The notes beneath the pieces are model-generated. The model saw only the letters and a program-made list of their open reading frames with translations, did no database searches and was not told the origin of the DNA. From a virus: a DNA stretch of 28,600 nt. Position numbers and translations under genes: made by a program. How positions within the stretch are numbered: the first letter of the stretch is position 1; the number at the start of each line of letters is the position of its first letter. Shown here in pieces: positions 7,389-13,439 of this stretch. The stretch is from positions 1-28,600 of IMG/VR virus record IMGVR_UViG_3300022693_001820; one strand, 5' to 3'.

Positions 7389-7501
7389 TTATAGATTACC
7401 TCTTTAAAAATTATAAAATAACTTATTATACCCATTACTGCAAAACCAGCTATTAATCCTATTACAAATCCAGTAATGAAATCATAATTAAAAACTACCA
7501 T
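7385..7501 (-). CDS. Small single-TM protein, 38 aa
   Basis: This 38-aa frame reads MVVFNYDFITGFVIGLIAGF followed by AVMGIISYFIIFKEVIYK, which is essentially one TM helix with a basic C-terminus. It overlaps both neighbours, starting 7 nt inside the upstream gene's end and ending ATGA with the next start. This tight packing supports it as a gene. The function is unknown. Confidence 0.55.
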   Translation of the reverse strand: MVVFNYDFITGFVIGLIAGFAVMGIISYFIIFKEVIYK

Positions 7502-7668
7502 TTGCTCCAGTATTTTCTATTGTATTTTCTTTCCATTTTATTTATGAACATATCTCGTTGATAATCTACAATGTAATCTAAGATCATTTCCCTTCTTTCG
7601 TCTTGATTTGCATTTCCATATGATAGTTTAAACTGTATTTTTATTCTTCTTCTTTCCAATAACTTCAT
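7495..7668 (-). CDS. Small basic helical protein, 57 aa
   Basis: From ATG 7668 the product is MKLLERRRIKIQFKLSYGNA followed by an acidic/basic helical region ending RKYNRKYWSKW. The frame stays open upstream to 7800, but that extension falls inside the GC-rich hairpin region and has no ribosome site, so I place the start at 7668. No convincing ribosome site precedes 7668 either. The function is unknown. Confidence 0.5.
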   Translation of the reverse strand: MKLLERRRIKIQFKLSYGNANQDERREMILDYIVDYQRDMFINKMERKYNRKYWSKW

Positions 7669-7878
7669 TGTGAATATGAGTGGGAGTTGGGTATTGAAAA
7701 AGAGGTGATAAGAGCTGTATAGCTTTGTTGCGTAATCACCCAACTCCCTTTGCAACCATGATGACATGGGGGAAAGATCATTGTGAGAAAAACCCCCCAT
7801 GAATATGATCGAAGGGGTGTTGAATAAGGACTAATGAATCCCTCTCGCCACACCCCCTCGTTTTTTAGGCGAGTATAT
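7669..7878. other. GC-rich multi-hairpin noncoding region: candidate replication origin or structured RNA
   Basis: This 210-nt stretch is about 46% G+C over 7681-7860 (83 of 180 by my count) in an otherwise AT-rich genome. It contains four perfect inverted repeats: GGGAGTTGGGT/ACCCAACTCCC (7682-7692 with 7738-7748), CATGGGGG/CCCCCATG (7765-7772 with 7794-7801), GGGGTGT/ACACCCC (7814-7820 with 7850-7856) and CTCGCC/GGCGAG (7844-7849 with 7868-7873). A smaller hairpin, AGAGCT/AGCTTT (with one G-T pair), sits inside the first loop at 7711-7726. GATCAT (7776-7781) and ATGATC (7805-7810) could pair across the second stem. The stacking of stems and the lack of credible coding content suggest an origin of replication, a packaging signal or a folded RNA. 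Confidence 0.55.
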
Positions 7879-8220
7879 TTATACTACTGTATAATCATTT
7901 TTCGTTCCATCTGATTTAACTACAACAGTAAATTCAACATTTATTAATTGGTCATTATTCTTTGTTGCTAACTCAATTAATTGTCCATATGTTGAAGCAG
8001 GTGTAGCACCTTTTCCAAATGTCCAAGTCTTTTCTTCTTCATTAACTAATATTTTAATCTTAAATTGTTCAGTAACTTCATCTGGTTCTCCTTCTTTCTT
8101 TCTTACGAAAGGATCGGTTTCTTCAAGTTCTGTCAATGCTTTTATCTTGAATTGACCAGGTTTAGGTTTCCAATAATTTCCGCCTTCCTTGATTCTTTTT
8201 AATTCTTTTTGATAGTCCAT
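7879..8220 (-). CDS. Small acidic protein, possibly ssDNA-binding
   Basis: This 113-aa protein has an excellent ribosome site (AAAGGAGGT) before ATG 8220. It begins with a charged helix (MDYQKELKRIKEGGNYWKPK) and continues with KPGQFKIKALTELEETDPF and beta-rich segments (QFKIKILVNEEEKTWTFGKG, NVEFTVVVKSDG). The opening 'W-x-P-x-P-G-x-F-x-I-K' and the following beta pattern recall small OB-fold ssDNA-binding proteins of phages and archaeal viruses. I see no diagnostic motif, so the function is a guess. It lies between the regulator genes and the multi-hairpin region. Confidence 0.6.
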   Translation of the reverse strand: MDYQKELKRIKEGGNYWKPKPGQFKIKALTELEETDPFVRKKEGEPDEVTEQFKIKILVNEEEKTWTFGKGATPASTYGQLIELATKNNDQLINVEFTVVVKSDGTKNDYTVV

Positions 8221-8226
8221 TTTAAC

Positions 8227-8280
8227 TTACCTCCTTTTGTTCTTATATAAATTTAAAGTTTCTTGTGCTTCTTTACTCAT
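8227..8280 (-). CDS. Very short frame of 17 codons, possible leader peptide
   Basis: The frame MSKEAQETLNLYKNKRR has a weak GGAGAT ribosome site, overlaps the preceding stop by ATGA and ends inside the GGAGGTAA ribosome site of the next gene. It may be a tiny protein, but it may equally serve only to couple translation to the gene at 8220. Confidence 0.3.
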   Translation of the reverse strand: MSKEAQETLNLYKNKRR

Positions 8281-8435
8281 CTTTTATCTCCCTTATACTC
8301 TAAACCAAGTGCTTCAATTTCTTTTTTTATCTTTTTATCTTCTAAATCTAAATTATTGTTTAAATATATTTTAAATCTAATCATCATAATAACCAAAGCT
8401 ATTATTAATAATAATAATAATAAGGGAGATATCAT
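8277..8435 (-). CDS. Small single-TM protein, 52 aa
   Basis: The product begins MISPLLLLLLIIALVIMMIR, one N-terminal TM helix, followed by a charged cytoplasmic tail of about 32 residues. The poly-Leu part is encoded by a TTA triplet run. The start overlaps the upstream AbrB-like gene's stop (ATGA), and a GAGGT site lies about 8 nt upstream. The function is unknown. Confidence 0.5.
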   Translation of the reverse strand: MISPLLLLLLIIALVIMMIRFKIYLNNNLDLEDKKIKKEIEALGLEYKGDKR

Positions 8436-8626
8436 ACCCTTGACCTCTTACCTTTAGTGGTTATTTGGCGTTTTAAGGGGCGTGGTTTGATTTTATTAGG
8501 TAAAACTACCCAATCACTTAGATCAACAGTTAAACCTTCTTCTAGGTTATATAATCGAGTTTCTTTCTTTGTGAAACTTATTACTAAGGAATTACCATAT
8601 TTTGTTATTGTCTTTAGAAAATTCAT
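8432..8626 (-). CDS. AbrB/SpoVT-like DNA-binding protein
   Basis: The 64-aa product has the swapped-hairpin AbrB pattern near its N-terminus: KTITKYGNSLVISFTKKETR (residues about 5-24), with the conserved G-N-S-L-hydrophobic core, followed by LEEGLTVDLSD. The remainder is a basic tail (KPRPLKRQITTKGKRSRV). Such proteins are small transcription regulators or antitoxins. No toxin-like partner is recognisable beside it. It overlaps both neighbours by ATGA junctions and probably belongs to the operon starting at 8733. Confidence 0.65.
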   Translation of the reverse strand: MNFLKTITKYGNSLVISFTKKETRLYNLEEGLTVDLSDWVVLPNKIKPRPLKRQITTKGKRSRV

Positions 8627-8733
8627 GTGAAGAAACCTTCTTTTGTAAGTACAATAATGATAAATAGAATAATTATGAATAAAATCATAAAATAATATAT
8701 TAATTTTCTTTTAAGTTCAGGATCTAGTGTCAT
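8623..8733 (-). CDS. Small single-TM protein, 36 aa
   Basis: The frame MTLDPELKRKLIYYFMILFI plus IILFIIIVLTKEGFFT is one very hydrophobic helix with short polar ends. It ends ATGA with the AbrB-like start and is the first gene downstream of a TATA box near 8816. The function is unknown. Confidence 0.5.
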   Translation of the reverse strand: MTLDPELKRKLIYYFMILFIIILFIIIVLTKEGFFT

Positions 8734-8839
8734 TTTTTAATATATAAGTGAGTAATGGGTTTATTTCACCCCACTCTCTTTTCTTTTGTTGTTTATAGTA
8801 GTTTAATATGGTTTATATATGTTTGTATTAATTGAATAG
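8734..8839 (-). promoter_or_regulatory. Promoter and leader for the AbrB-like/SSB-like operon
   Basis: On the minus strand a TATA box (CATATATAAACC, around 8812-8821) would place the transcription start about 25 nt downstream near 8790, giving a leader of about 55 nt before ATG 8733. The leader contains GGGGTGAAATAAACCC, a possible small hairpin. Nothing coding is seen here. Confidence 0.45.
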
Positions 8840-9073
8840 TTACAGGAAATAATGGGTTACTAATCTATTATGAATTATTGGTTTTCCAAAAAGAGATAGA
8901 ACATATTCAAATTTTAAAGGAATTATAACAGATTTTATTTCCTGATGCTTAATTAATTTATGAATATTATTTCTTATACTCCCAATCGATAAATTTAATT
9001 TTTTAGATATATCTTTAGAAGTTATGGGTTTTTCCAATTTTTCCAATAAATTTATTACTTTTTGTTGTGACAT
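8840..9073 (-). CDS. Winged helix-turn-helix regulator
   Basis: From ATG 9073 the 77-aa protein reads MSQQKVINLLEKLEKPITSK then DISKKLNLSIGSIRNNIHKL, a compact winged-HTH (helix 2 PITSKDISKKL, recognition helix SIGSIRNNIHKL), followed by wing and C-terminal helix. The frame remains open upstream only from a TTG codon at 9115, which adds 14 uncharacteristic residues, so I prefer 9073. It is a candidate transcription switch for this genome. Its own promoter is not obvious. Confidence 0.7.
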   Translation of the reverse strand: MSQQKVINLLEKLEKPITSKDISKKLNLSIGSIRNNIHKLIKHQEIKSVIIPLKFEYVLSLFGKPIIHNRLVTHYFL

Positions 9074-9224
9074 TTTCAAAAAAGATAGACAAGACACATA
9101 AGACAGGTATTTCAATATGGGGAAATAACCGAGAATTGCTGTCTTGAATTTTTCAATAGTTTTAATACTTCTTCTTGGGTTATTTTATTTTATTTTACCT
9201 TGAGATTTATTAAATTGTAAGGAC

Positions 9225-9298
9225 TGTTAGGGTTATACTGTAAATCATAGAGATAACGACCTCCTATAGAGTCTAAAATAACCCCCCAAACCCTAACA
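9225..9298 (-). promoter_or_regulatory. Long inverted repeat with alternative pairing, possible terminator/attenuator
   Basis: TGTTAGGGTT (9225-9234) pairs perfectly with AACCCTAACA (9289-9298), immediately after the helicase stop on the minus strand. The same left arm contains GGGTTAT (9230-9236), which can instead pair with ATAACCC (9278-9284). The loop holds a perfect minus-strand Shine-Dalgarno (GGAGGT, 9259-9264) 10 nt before an ATG opening a 12-codon frame (9248-9210). The rest of the gap 9116-9301 shows no credible gene. Confidence 0.45.
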
Positions 9299-9301
9299 TT
9301 T

Positions 9302-10741
9302 TTAAGATTTCCATTTAATTCCTACCCAAATAAATTCATAGTTTTGACCATCTAAAGCAAGATTTTTCCTTTCTTCAGAAGCACCATATATTTGTTGTAA
9401 TGTATTTTTAATAACTATATCAGATTTAGAAAGAACTTTATGTTGTTTACAATATTTAGCATACTTCTGCCTTAATTCTTTTTTACTAATCATTCCTTCC
9501 CCATCTTCTTCCATATTTTCATAACAAAACGCCATAAAACTATTACTTTTTCTAATCCATAAATCTTTTACTTCTTCACTTCCTTTTGTAGAACTAAATT
9601 TCTTATTTTCAACTAATTCATCCAATCCATCTAGGAATTTATTTAATAATCCAGAAAGTTCTTCTGGTGTTGTAATTTTAGATATAATATTTGGATCTTT
9701 TATTTTAAGAAGAGTTTGATCTTCTGATTTATCAAATTCCTCTTGTGTGATAAAAGTAAAGGGAAACTCTAGTAAAACCCACCTATCCCAAAACCCTTTA
9801 CTCATATCATAAACCATAGGTAACTCATTACAAGCGAAAACAAACTTTGAATAATTCTCGAAAACAATATCTGTATAGTATTTCCTTTTACCTGAAATTA
9901 AACTCCTTCCAGTTAATGCCTTAAACATTGAAGTATCTTGTAAATCTTTATTACTAATATCTCCTGCTAAATTAATCTTCTTACTAAATAATTCTGAAAC
10001 TGAAGAATCTTGTGCCTTTAATGAATTTAAAGTAATTGCAGAACAATTTTCAATACCTATAATTCTCTTAAATAATTCTAATGTTTTATCTTTTCCATTT
10101 CTACCATTACCCACAAACATAAATGCCTTTTCATAAGTATATTCATTTACTAAAGCAAATCCACCAAGTTCGTAAATAACTTTAACATCTTCTTCATAAG
10201 ATAAAACTTCTCCTAAGAACTTTTCTATTTGTGGACAAATGGCAGAAGGATCATAAATTACTGGAAGTTTATTAAAAAAAATCATTTCAGGATTAAAAGG
10301 TTGGATTGTTCTATTTCTAATATCTAAAATTCCATTTTGAACTGGAACTAAATAAATATGGGTTGTTTTGAAAAACTTAGCTGGTTCAATAAAAGTATCT
10401 GCTTCTATTTTAGCAATGGCTAAATTATAATAATATATTGAAAAACTTTGATTTAATAATCTCCTTAATAATTCCTTAACTTCACTACGACCTTGTGGCA
10501 CATAAATTCCTTCTTTATATACCCACATTTCACTTTTCAAATCATCCTTAGTTGTGTAAATTTTTAATGTGTTTAATATATATTCCACTAGAACTTCACT
10601 TGCTTCACCTAATTCTTTATCTTTAATATGTGCTAGAAATCTTAATTTATATCCCTCGTCTTTATGTTCTTCAAAAGAAATAATTTTATCACCACTTCCT
10701 TGTTCATAAGTTTCAATTTGTCTAACTTCCACATCAATCAT
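9302..10741 (-). CDS. D5-type SF3 helicase (viral/plasmid replicative helicase)
   Basis: This 479-aa protein has the D5_N-like region (about 100-200, with VQNGILDIRNR and FNPEMIFFNKLPV) followed by an SF3 ATPase core: Walker A GNGRNGKDKT at 211-220, Walker B segment INLAGDIS at about 256-263, motif C/sensor KFVFACNELP at about 299-308, and the arginine finger region FWDRWVLLEF at about 317-326. The position after the Walker A Lys is Asp rather than the usual Ser/Thr, which is notable. Family members often carry an N-terminal primase. Here only about 100 residues precede D5_N and no primase motif is visible, so priming must come from elsewhere. The C-terminus is a helical DNA-binding-like region. 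It is the last gene of the replication module. Confidence 0.9.
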   Translation of the reverse strand: MIDVEVRQIETYEQGSGDKIISFEEHKDEGYKLRFLAHIKDKELGEASEVLVEYILNTLKIYTTKDDLKSEMWVYKEGIYVPQGRSEVKELLRRLLNQSFSIYYYNLAIAKIEADTFIEPAKFFKTTHIYLVPVQNGILDIRNRTIQPFNPEMIFFNKLPVIYDPSAICPQIEKFLGEVLSYEEDVKVIYELGGFALVNEYTYEKAFMFVGNGRNGKDKTLELFKRIIGIENCSAITLNSLKAQDSSVSELFSKKINLAGDISNKDLQDTSMFKALTGRSLISGKRKYYTDIVFENYSKFVFACNELPMVYDMSKGFWDRWVLLEFPFTFITQEEFDKSEDQTLLKIKDPNIISKITTPEELSGLLNKFLDGLDELVENKKFSSTKGSEEVKDLWIRKSNSFMAFCYENMEEDGEGMISKKELRQKYAKYCKQHKVLSKSDIVIKNTLQQIYGASEERKNLALDGQNYEFIWVGIKWKS

Positions 10742-10844
10742 CTTTAAACAACCTCTCTATTTCTTTTTTTTGAATAGGAATCCAATCTTCTAATATTTGT
10801 TCTCGTTGGTGTTCTTCATATTTGTGGTAATCTTTTTCTGTCAT
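10734..10844 (-). CDS. Small acidic protein, 36 aa
   Basis: This short frame, MTEKDYHKYEEHQREQILED then WIPIQKKEIERLFKDD, is helical and charged. It overlaps the methyltransferase stop by ATGA and the helicase start by 8 nt. That it exactly bridges the two large genes is the main support. The function is unknown; a helicase accessory or purely a coupling frame are both possible. Confidence 0.5.
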   Translation of the reverse strand: MTEKDYHKYEEHQREQILEDWIPIQKKEIERLFKDD

Positions 10845-11935
10845 ATTTCATTACCCCAACTATCCCAACCTTTAGTTTTTTCTCTAGCAAATAATTCTAT
10901 TCTAGGTAAATCACCCATTAGTTCAACTATTTTATCTCTAACACAATCAGGTTTCTTACTATGTTCTTCAACTGGATTATCTATAACTTGTGAAACACTA
11001 GCAGATTGTCTAACTGGTTTTCCTTTAGTTGCTATTAAACATAATTCAGAATTTGACCTTGTCCAATTTCCTAATCCAAAATGATACTTATCTCCTGTCT
11101 TACTTTTTTTAACCCAATTAAATCCACAAGTAGAATATTTAAAACCCCATGATTCAATTACTTCAAATACATCTTTTAACATAGGGAATGTAACCCATAA
11201 AAATAAAATACAATTATCATTTGCTAAATTTTCTACTGGTAGCTTTTTTATTTCTTCTATTTCCATTCCCTTATAATAAATAGATTGATTCTTATTACCT
11301 CCAGCAAAATACTTCCATGGAGGATCTGCATAAATTATAGAATACTTTCTTTTTGATTTTTCTAATTTAGGTGCATCTTTAAATTCTTGAATAACAGCTT
11401 CCCTTTGTTGTTTCTTTTTAAGATTTGTATAAACCTTACTTATAGAAAGTTCTTTGTTTCCACTTCTTAATTCCTTCTTAGTTTCTTCATCTGCATTATC
11501 ACGAATAAATTTAACTTTATGTACTGTACCACTTCCTACTTTAGATTTTTCTGCAATAATATCTCTAGTTTTTCCTTGAAAGGTGTCAATATTGACACCT
11601 TTACCTACTCTTCCTCCATAAATATCTTCTTTCTTTAAATTCAATTCAACCCTAGCATAATCTGGAATATTCCTTCTACCAAGTTGATTATCAATCATCC
11701 ATAGAATTGCTTCATTCTTATCTTTAAACTTCCTTTCTTCAGATTTAAATTTAATGCTATTTAATTTACAAATAGAATATCTATTATGCCCATCAATAAT
11801 AAATCCATTCCAAGTTAATATCCTTTCATTATTTCTCCAACCTTCTTTCTTCAAATTACTTTCTAATTGTTTTAATTCATCTTCAGCTAATGGTGGAATT
11901 AAATCCCTTAGTTCATTATCTATCTTGATTTCCAT
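10841..11935 (-). CDS. ParB-like domain fused to MT-A70 N6-adenine methyltransferase
   Basis: The 364-aa protein has an N-terminal ParB/Srx-like domain (LIPPLAEDELKQLESNLKKE at 12-31, IDGHNRYSIC at about 47-56), a helical linker with GRRNIPDYARVEL and a predicted HTH (GKTRDIIAEKSKVGSGTVHKV), and a C-terminal MT-A70 methyltransferase with catalytic DPPW at 204-207, followed by LFLWVTFPML and GFNWVKK. MT-A70 enzymes transfer methyl from SAM to adenine N6. This ParB-N plus MT-A70 arrangement is common in phages and archaeal elements, where it is thought to protect DNA or adjust DNA transactions. No partner restriction endonuclease is present, so it is probably a protective or orphan enzyme. Confidence 0.9.
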   Translation of the reverse strand: MEIKIDNELRDLIPPLAEDELKQLESNLKKEGWRNNERILTWNGFIIDGHNRYSICKLNSIKFKSEERKFKDKNEAILWMIDNQLGRRNIPDYARVELNLKKEDIYGGRVGKGVNIDTFQGKTRDIIAEKSKVGSGTVHKVKFIRDNADEETKKELRSGNKELSISKVYTNLKKKQQREAVIQEFKDAPKLEKSKRKYSIIYADPPWKYFAGGNKNQSIYYKGMEIEEIKKLPVENLANDNCILFLWVTFPMLKDVFEVIESWGFKYSTCGFNWVKKSKTGDKYHFGLGNWTRSNSELCLIATKGKPVRQSASVSQVIDNPVEEHSKKPDCVRDKIVELMGDLPRIELFAREKTKGWDSWGNEI

Positions 11936-12210
11936 TGTTTAGAATTCTCCTTGTTAATTTTATCATAATATGTCTTAAGTTCTTCAATAGATTCCATTTG
12001 ATTTTCAGAAGGATACCACACACTCCATGTATCTTTCCTAACTGAAGTACGGTAAATAACTACCAAACCCACCTCACCCGTTGATTTATCTACCCCAATT
12101 AATTTAATATCTCCTTTATCTAAAATGATTCTTTTATTTAAAATAGTAATATTATTTTCTCTTTCATAATTTGTTTGATTAATCCAATTTAATGCTTCAT
12201 TAAAATTCAT
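11920..12210 (-). CDS. Hypothetical protein, 96 aa
   Basis: The ATG at 12210 overlaps the previous stop (ATGA) and gives MNFNEALNWINQTNYERENN. A GTG two codons upstream is also possible. The product is beta-rich in the middle (ITILNKRIILDKGDIKLIGV, GLVVIYRTSV) and helical at the C-terminus, with no TM or signal. It overlaps the methyltransferase start by 16 nt. It is not recognised; a small component of the replication/modification module. Confidence 0.6.
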   Translation of the reverse strand: MNFNEALNWINQTNYERENNITILNKRIILDKGDIKLIGVDKSTGEVGLVVIYRTSVRKDTWSVWYPSENQMESIEELKTYYDKINKENSKQWKSR

Positions 12211-12476
12211 TGCCACACCGCCTGTTCTTCATATTCTTCAAACCTTAAAATATCTACATAGAATAATTTATCTCCTTGATCTTTTCGAGTTCCAGCAAAA
12301 CCAAAAACCTTAATAAAATTTTCATCAACAACCACAATATCACAAAAATAAAAATTATTATTTATATCAACTATAAATGCTTTAGTATTTGTATCTAGAA
12401 AAACCTTTGCCTTCATCCTTAATCTTTCAACCTTATCCTTTAATCTTTCAACCTTATCCTTTATTCCTTGTTCCAT
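12207..12476 (-). CDS. Hypothetical protein, 89 aa, first gene of the replication module
   Basis: Residues 1-21 form a short coiled-coil start with a tandem KDKVERL heptad, encoded by a perfect 21-bp duplication at 12421-12462. The rest is a compact beta domain (MKAKVFLDTNTKAFIVDINN, FCDIVVVDENFIKVFGFAG). The Met at residue 21 could be the ancestral start, with the coiled coil added by the duplication. A TATA box 26 nt upstream of ATG 12476 points to a leaderless mRNA. The function is unknown. Confidence 0.65.
   Translation of the reverse strand: MEQGIKDKVERLKDKVERLRMKAKVFLDTNTKAFIVDINNNFYFCDIVVVDENFIKVFGFAGTRKDQGDKLFYVDILRFEEYEEQAVWQ
12421..12462. repeat. 21-bp tandem duplication within a coding region
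   Basis: AATCTTTCAACCTTATCCTT plus a final T is present twice without mismatch at 12421-12441 and 12442-12462. It encodes one extra KDKVERL heptad in the protein above. Perfect identity implies a recent duplication. Confidence 0.9.
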
Positions 12477-12520
12477 ACTTTACATTTATTTTTTTACTTA
12501 TTTAAACTTGTGTAACCATT
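12477..12520 (-). promoter_or_regulatory. Leaderless promoter of the replication module
   Basis: The minus strand carries TTTAAATA (12499-12506) centred about 26 nt upstream of ATG 12476, which would place transcription initiation at or beside the start codon. No Shine-Dalgarno is present, as expected for leaderless initiation. The same TATA octamer recurs at 15362, 15916 and 19254, but here without the palindrome. Confidence 0.6.
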
Positions 12521-12688
12521 TCAAAATGAAAGTTTCAAATCCATATATTTCTTCTTCCAATTATCTCTTGATTTTATTAATTCTTCTATTTTCATATATT
12601 GTTTTGCAAAAATATCTAGTAATTCATTGTAAGCATTAATACCAAATTTCTTTTCTAGTTCTTTAAGTTGTTGGGGTATTGCTTTCAT
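12521..12688 (-). CDS. Small helical protein, 55 aa
   Basis: The frame starts MKAIPQQLKELEKKFGINAY and continues with a second amphipathic helix (MKIEELIKSRDNWKKKYMDL). It is probably a two-helix or coiled-coil protein. It is preceded by a structured leader rather than a ribosome site. The function is unknown. Confidence 0.5.
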   Translation of the reverse strand: MKAIPQQLKELEKKFGINAYNELLDIFAKQYMKIEELIKSRDNWKKKYMDLKLSF

Positions 12689-12794
12689 TAGACGTCTGTG
12701 TGTGCAATAAAGTTGTACAATGCGTTGCCTGGTTTTGGACAGGTTCTACATTTGAGTATCGCACTCATAAACCACGTTATTTTTATTTATAAAC
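12689..12794 (-). other. Structured leader or small RNA region with its own TATA box
   Basis: A minus-strand TATA box TTTATAAA (12786-12793) would start a transcript near 12764 and give a leader of about 75 nt to ATG 12688. The leader is richer in G+C than its surroundings and holds hairpins TGAGT/ACTCA (12753-12757 with 12763-12767) and CCTG/CAGG (12728-12731 with 12740-12743), plus palindromes TTGTACAA (12713-12720) and AGACGTCT (12690-12697). It could be a regulatory leader, a small RNA or a recombination site near the integrase operon. Confidence 0.4.
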
Positions 12795-13034
12795 TTAACT
12801 TTTAAATTCTGTTTTAACAATTATTAAATTACCAAGCACATCATAATCATAACAAGTACAAACTCCATTTTCATAATCTGCGTCTGGGTTTTCACTACAA
12901 GTATTGTAGTAACATTCATTAATAGCTTTATTTTCAGAAGCTACTGAATAATAACTTAGACCAATAAATAATGATTGAATTACAAATAAAGTTATAAATA
13001 TAATTGCTATTGTTTTCCACTTTATACTTACCAT
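12795..13034 (-). CDS. Small secreted or membrane-anchored Cys-rich protein
   Basis: The 79-aa product has an N-terminal hydrophobic helix (about residues 8-29; IAIIFITLFVIQSLFIGLSY) and an exported domain with four Cys (ECYYNTC and VCTCYD) that could form two disulfides. The helix may be a signal anchor. It is the last gene downstream of the integrase. The function is unknown; a host-envelope-directed role is conceivable. Confidence 0.6.
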   Translation of the reverse strand: MVSIKWKTIAIIFITLFVIQSLFIGLSYYSVASENKAINECYYNTCSENPDADYENGVCTCYDYDVLGNLIIVKTEFKS

Positions 13035-13081
13035 TAATTTAATCTCCCATATTGTGTCGTTGTTTGTATATTGTCTGACAT
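13034..13081 (-). CDS. Very short frame of 15 codons before the Cys-rich protein
   Basis: The frame MSDNIQTTTQYGRLN ends TAATG, where its stop overlaps the next start by 1 nt, and contains a GGGAG ribosome-like site for that gene. It is more likely a coupling or leader frame than a functional protein. Confidence 0.25.
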   Translation of the reverse strand: MSDNIQTTTQYGRLN

Positions 13082-13082
13082 T

Positions 13083-13199
13083 TTAAAATAAGTGTGTATA
13101 ATCTTTAGGTGGTTTTTCACATTCTTCACATTGCATAGAAGATGTCCATTGTGCAGAAGGTTTCTTTTCTCCTTGTGAGTTATTATTGTTTTCTTGCAT
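13083..13199 (-). CDS. Small CxxC protein, 38 aa
   Basis: This short frame reads MQENNNNSQGEKKPSAQWTS then SMQCEECEKPPKDYTHLF: a disordered N-terminus with a single CxxC knuckle. It lies between the Zn-ribbon gene and the secreted Cys protein. Metal binding as a half zinc knuckle is possible. No family is recognised. Confidence 0.45.
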   Translation of the reverse strand: MQENNNNSQGEKKPSAQWTSSMQCEECEKPPKDYTHLF

Positions 13200-13217
13200 T
13201 TTATATGGTTAATCTCT

Positions 13218-13439
13218 CTATGGTCTAAATTTTCTCAAATCTTTTAGCCCTTCTTTAGCTTTTCTATATCCTCTTTTCCTTTTACTTAAAACTGGATCAA
13301 TTTGAATAACACAGCCACAGCCACAATTCTTACAAACTAATTCGTGATGATCAAAAGCAATTACTTCTTCAGAATAAACATTGTGGAATACTTCAAAAGT
13401 ATCATTATTACATTTTGAACAAAAAGTTTTTTCCCCCAT
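13218..13439 (-). CDS. Zinc-ribbon protein
   Basis: The 73-aa product has CSKC at residues 7-10 and CKNCGCGC at about 36-43, the paired Cys spacing of a zinc ribbon, followed by a basic tail (SKRKRGYRKAKEG). Its start overlaps the integrase stop (TAATG), so the two are co-transcribed. Small zinc ribbons next to recombinases often act in DNA binding or transcription control. The exact role is not evident. Confidence 0.7.
   Translation of the reverse strand: MGEKTFCSKCNNDTFEVFHNVYSEEVIAFDHHELVCKNCGCGCVIQIDPVLSKRKRGYRKAKEGLKDLRKFRP

Noticed and set aside
7669-7853. Minus-strand frames through the multi-hairpin region (including an upstream extension of the 57-aa gene to 7800)
   Set aside because: They have no ribosome site, the amino-acid content is uncharacteristic, and the stacked inverted repeats explain the sequence better. 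I kept only the 57-aa part from 7668.
8263-8457. Plus-strand frame opposite the small TM gene
   Set aside because: It is antisense to a well-packed minus-strand operon and has no ribosome site.
9116-9190. Possible remnant of a second regulator gene (minus-strand translation ITQEEVLKLLKNSRQQFSVI)
   Set aside because: It looks protein-like but has no start codon in frame and is closed by stops on both sides. It could be a decayed piece, but there is too little to call a pseudogene.
12689-12794. tRNA-like folding in the GC-richer gap
   Set aside because: I could not fit an acceptor stem, a T-loop (GGTTCRA) and an anticodon arm on either strand.
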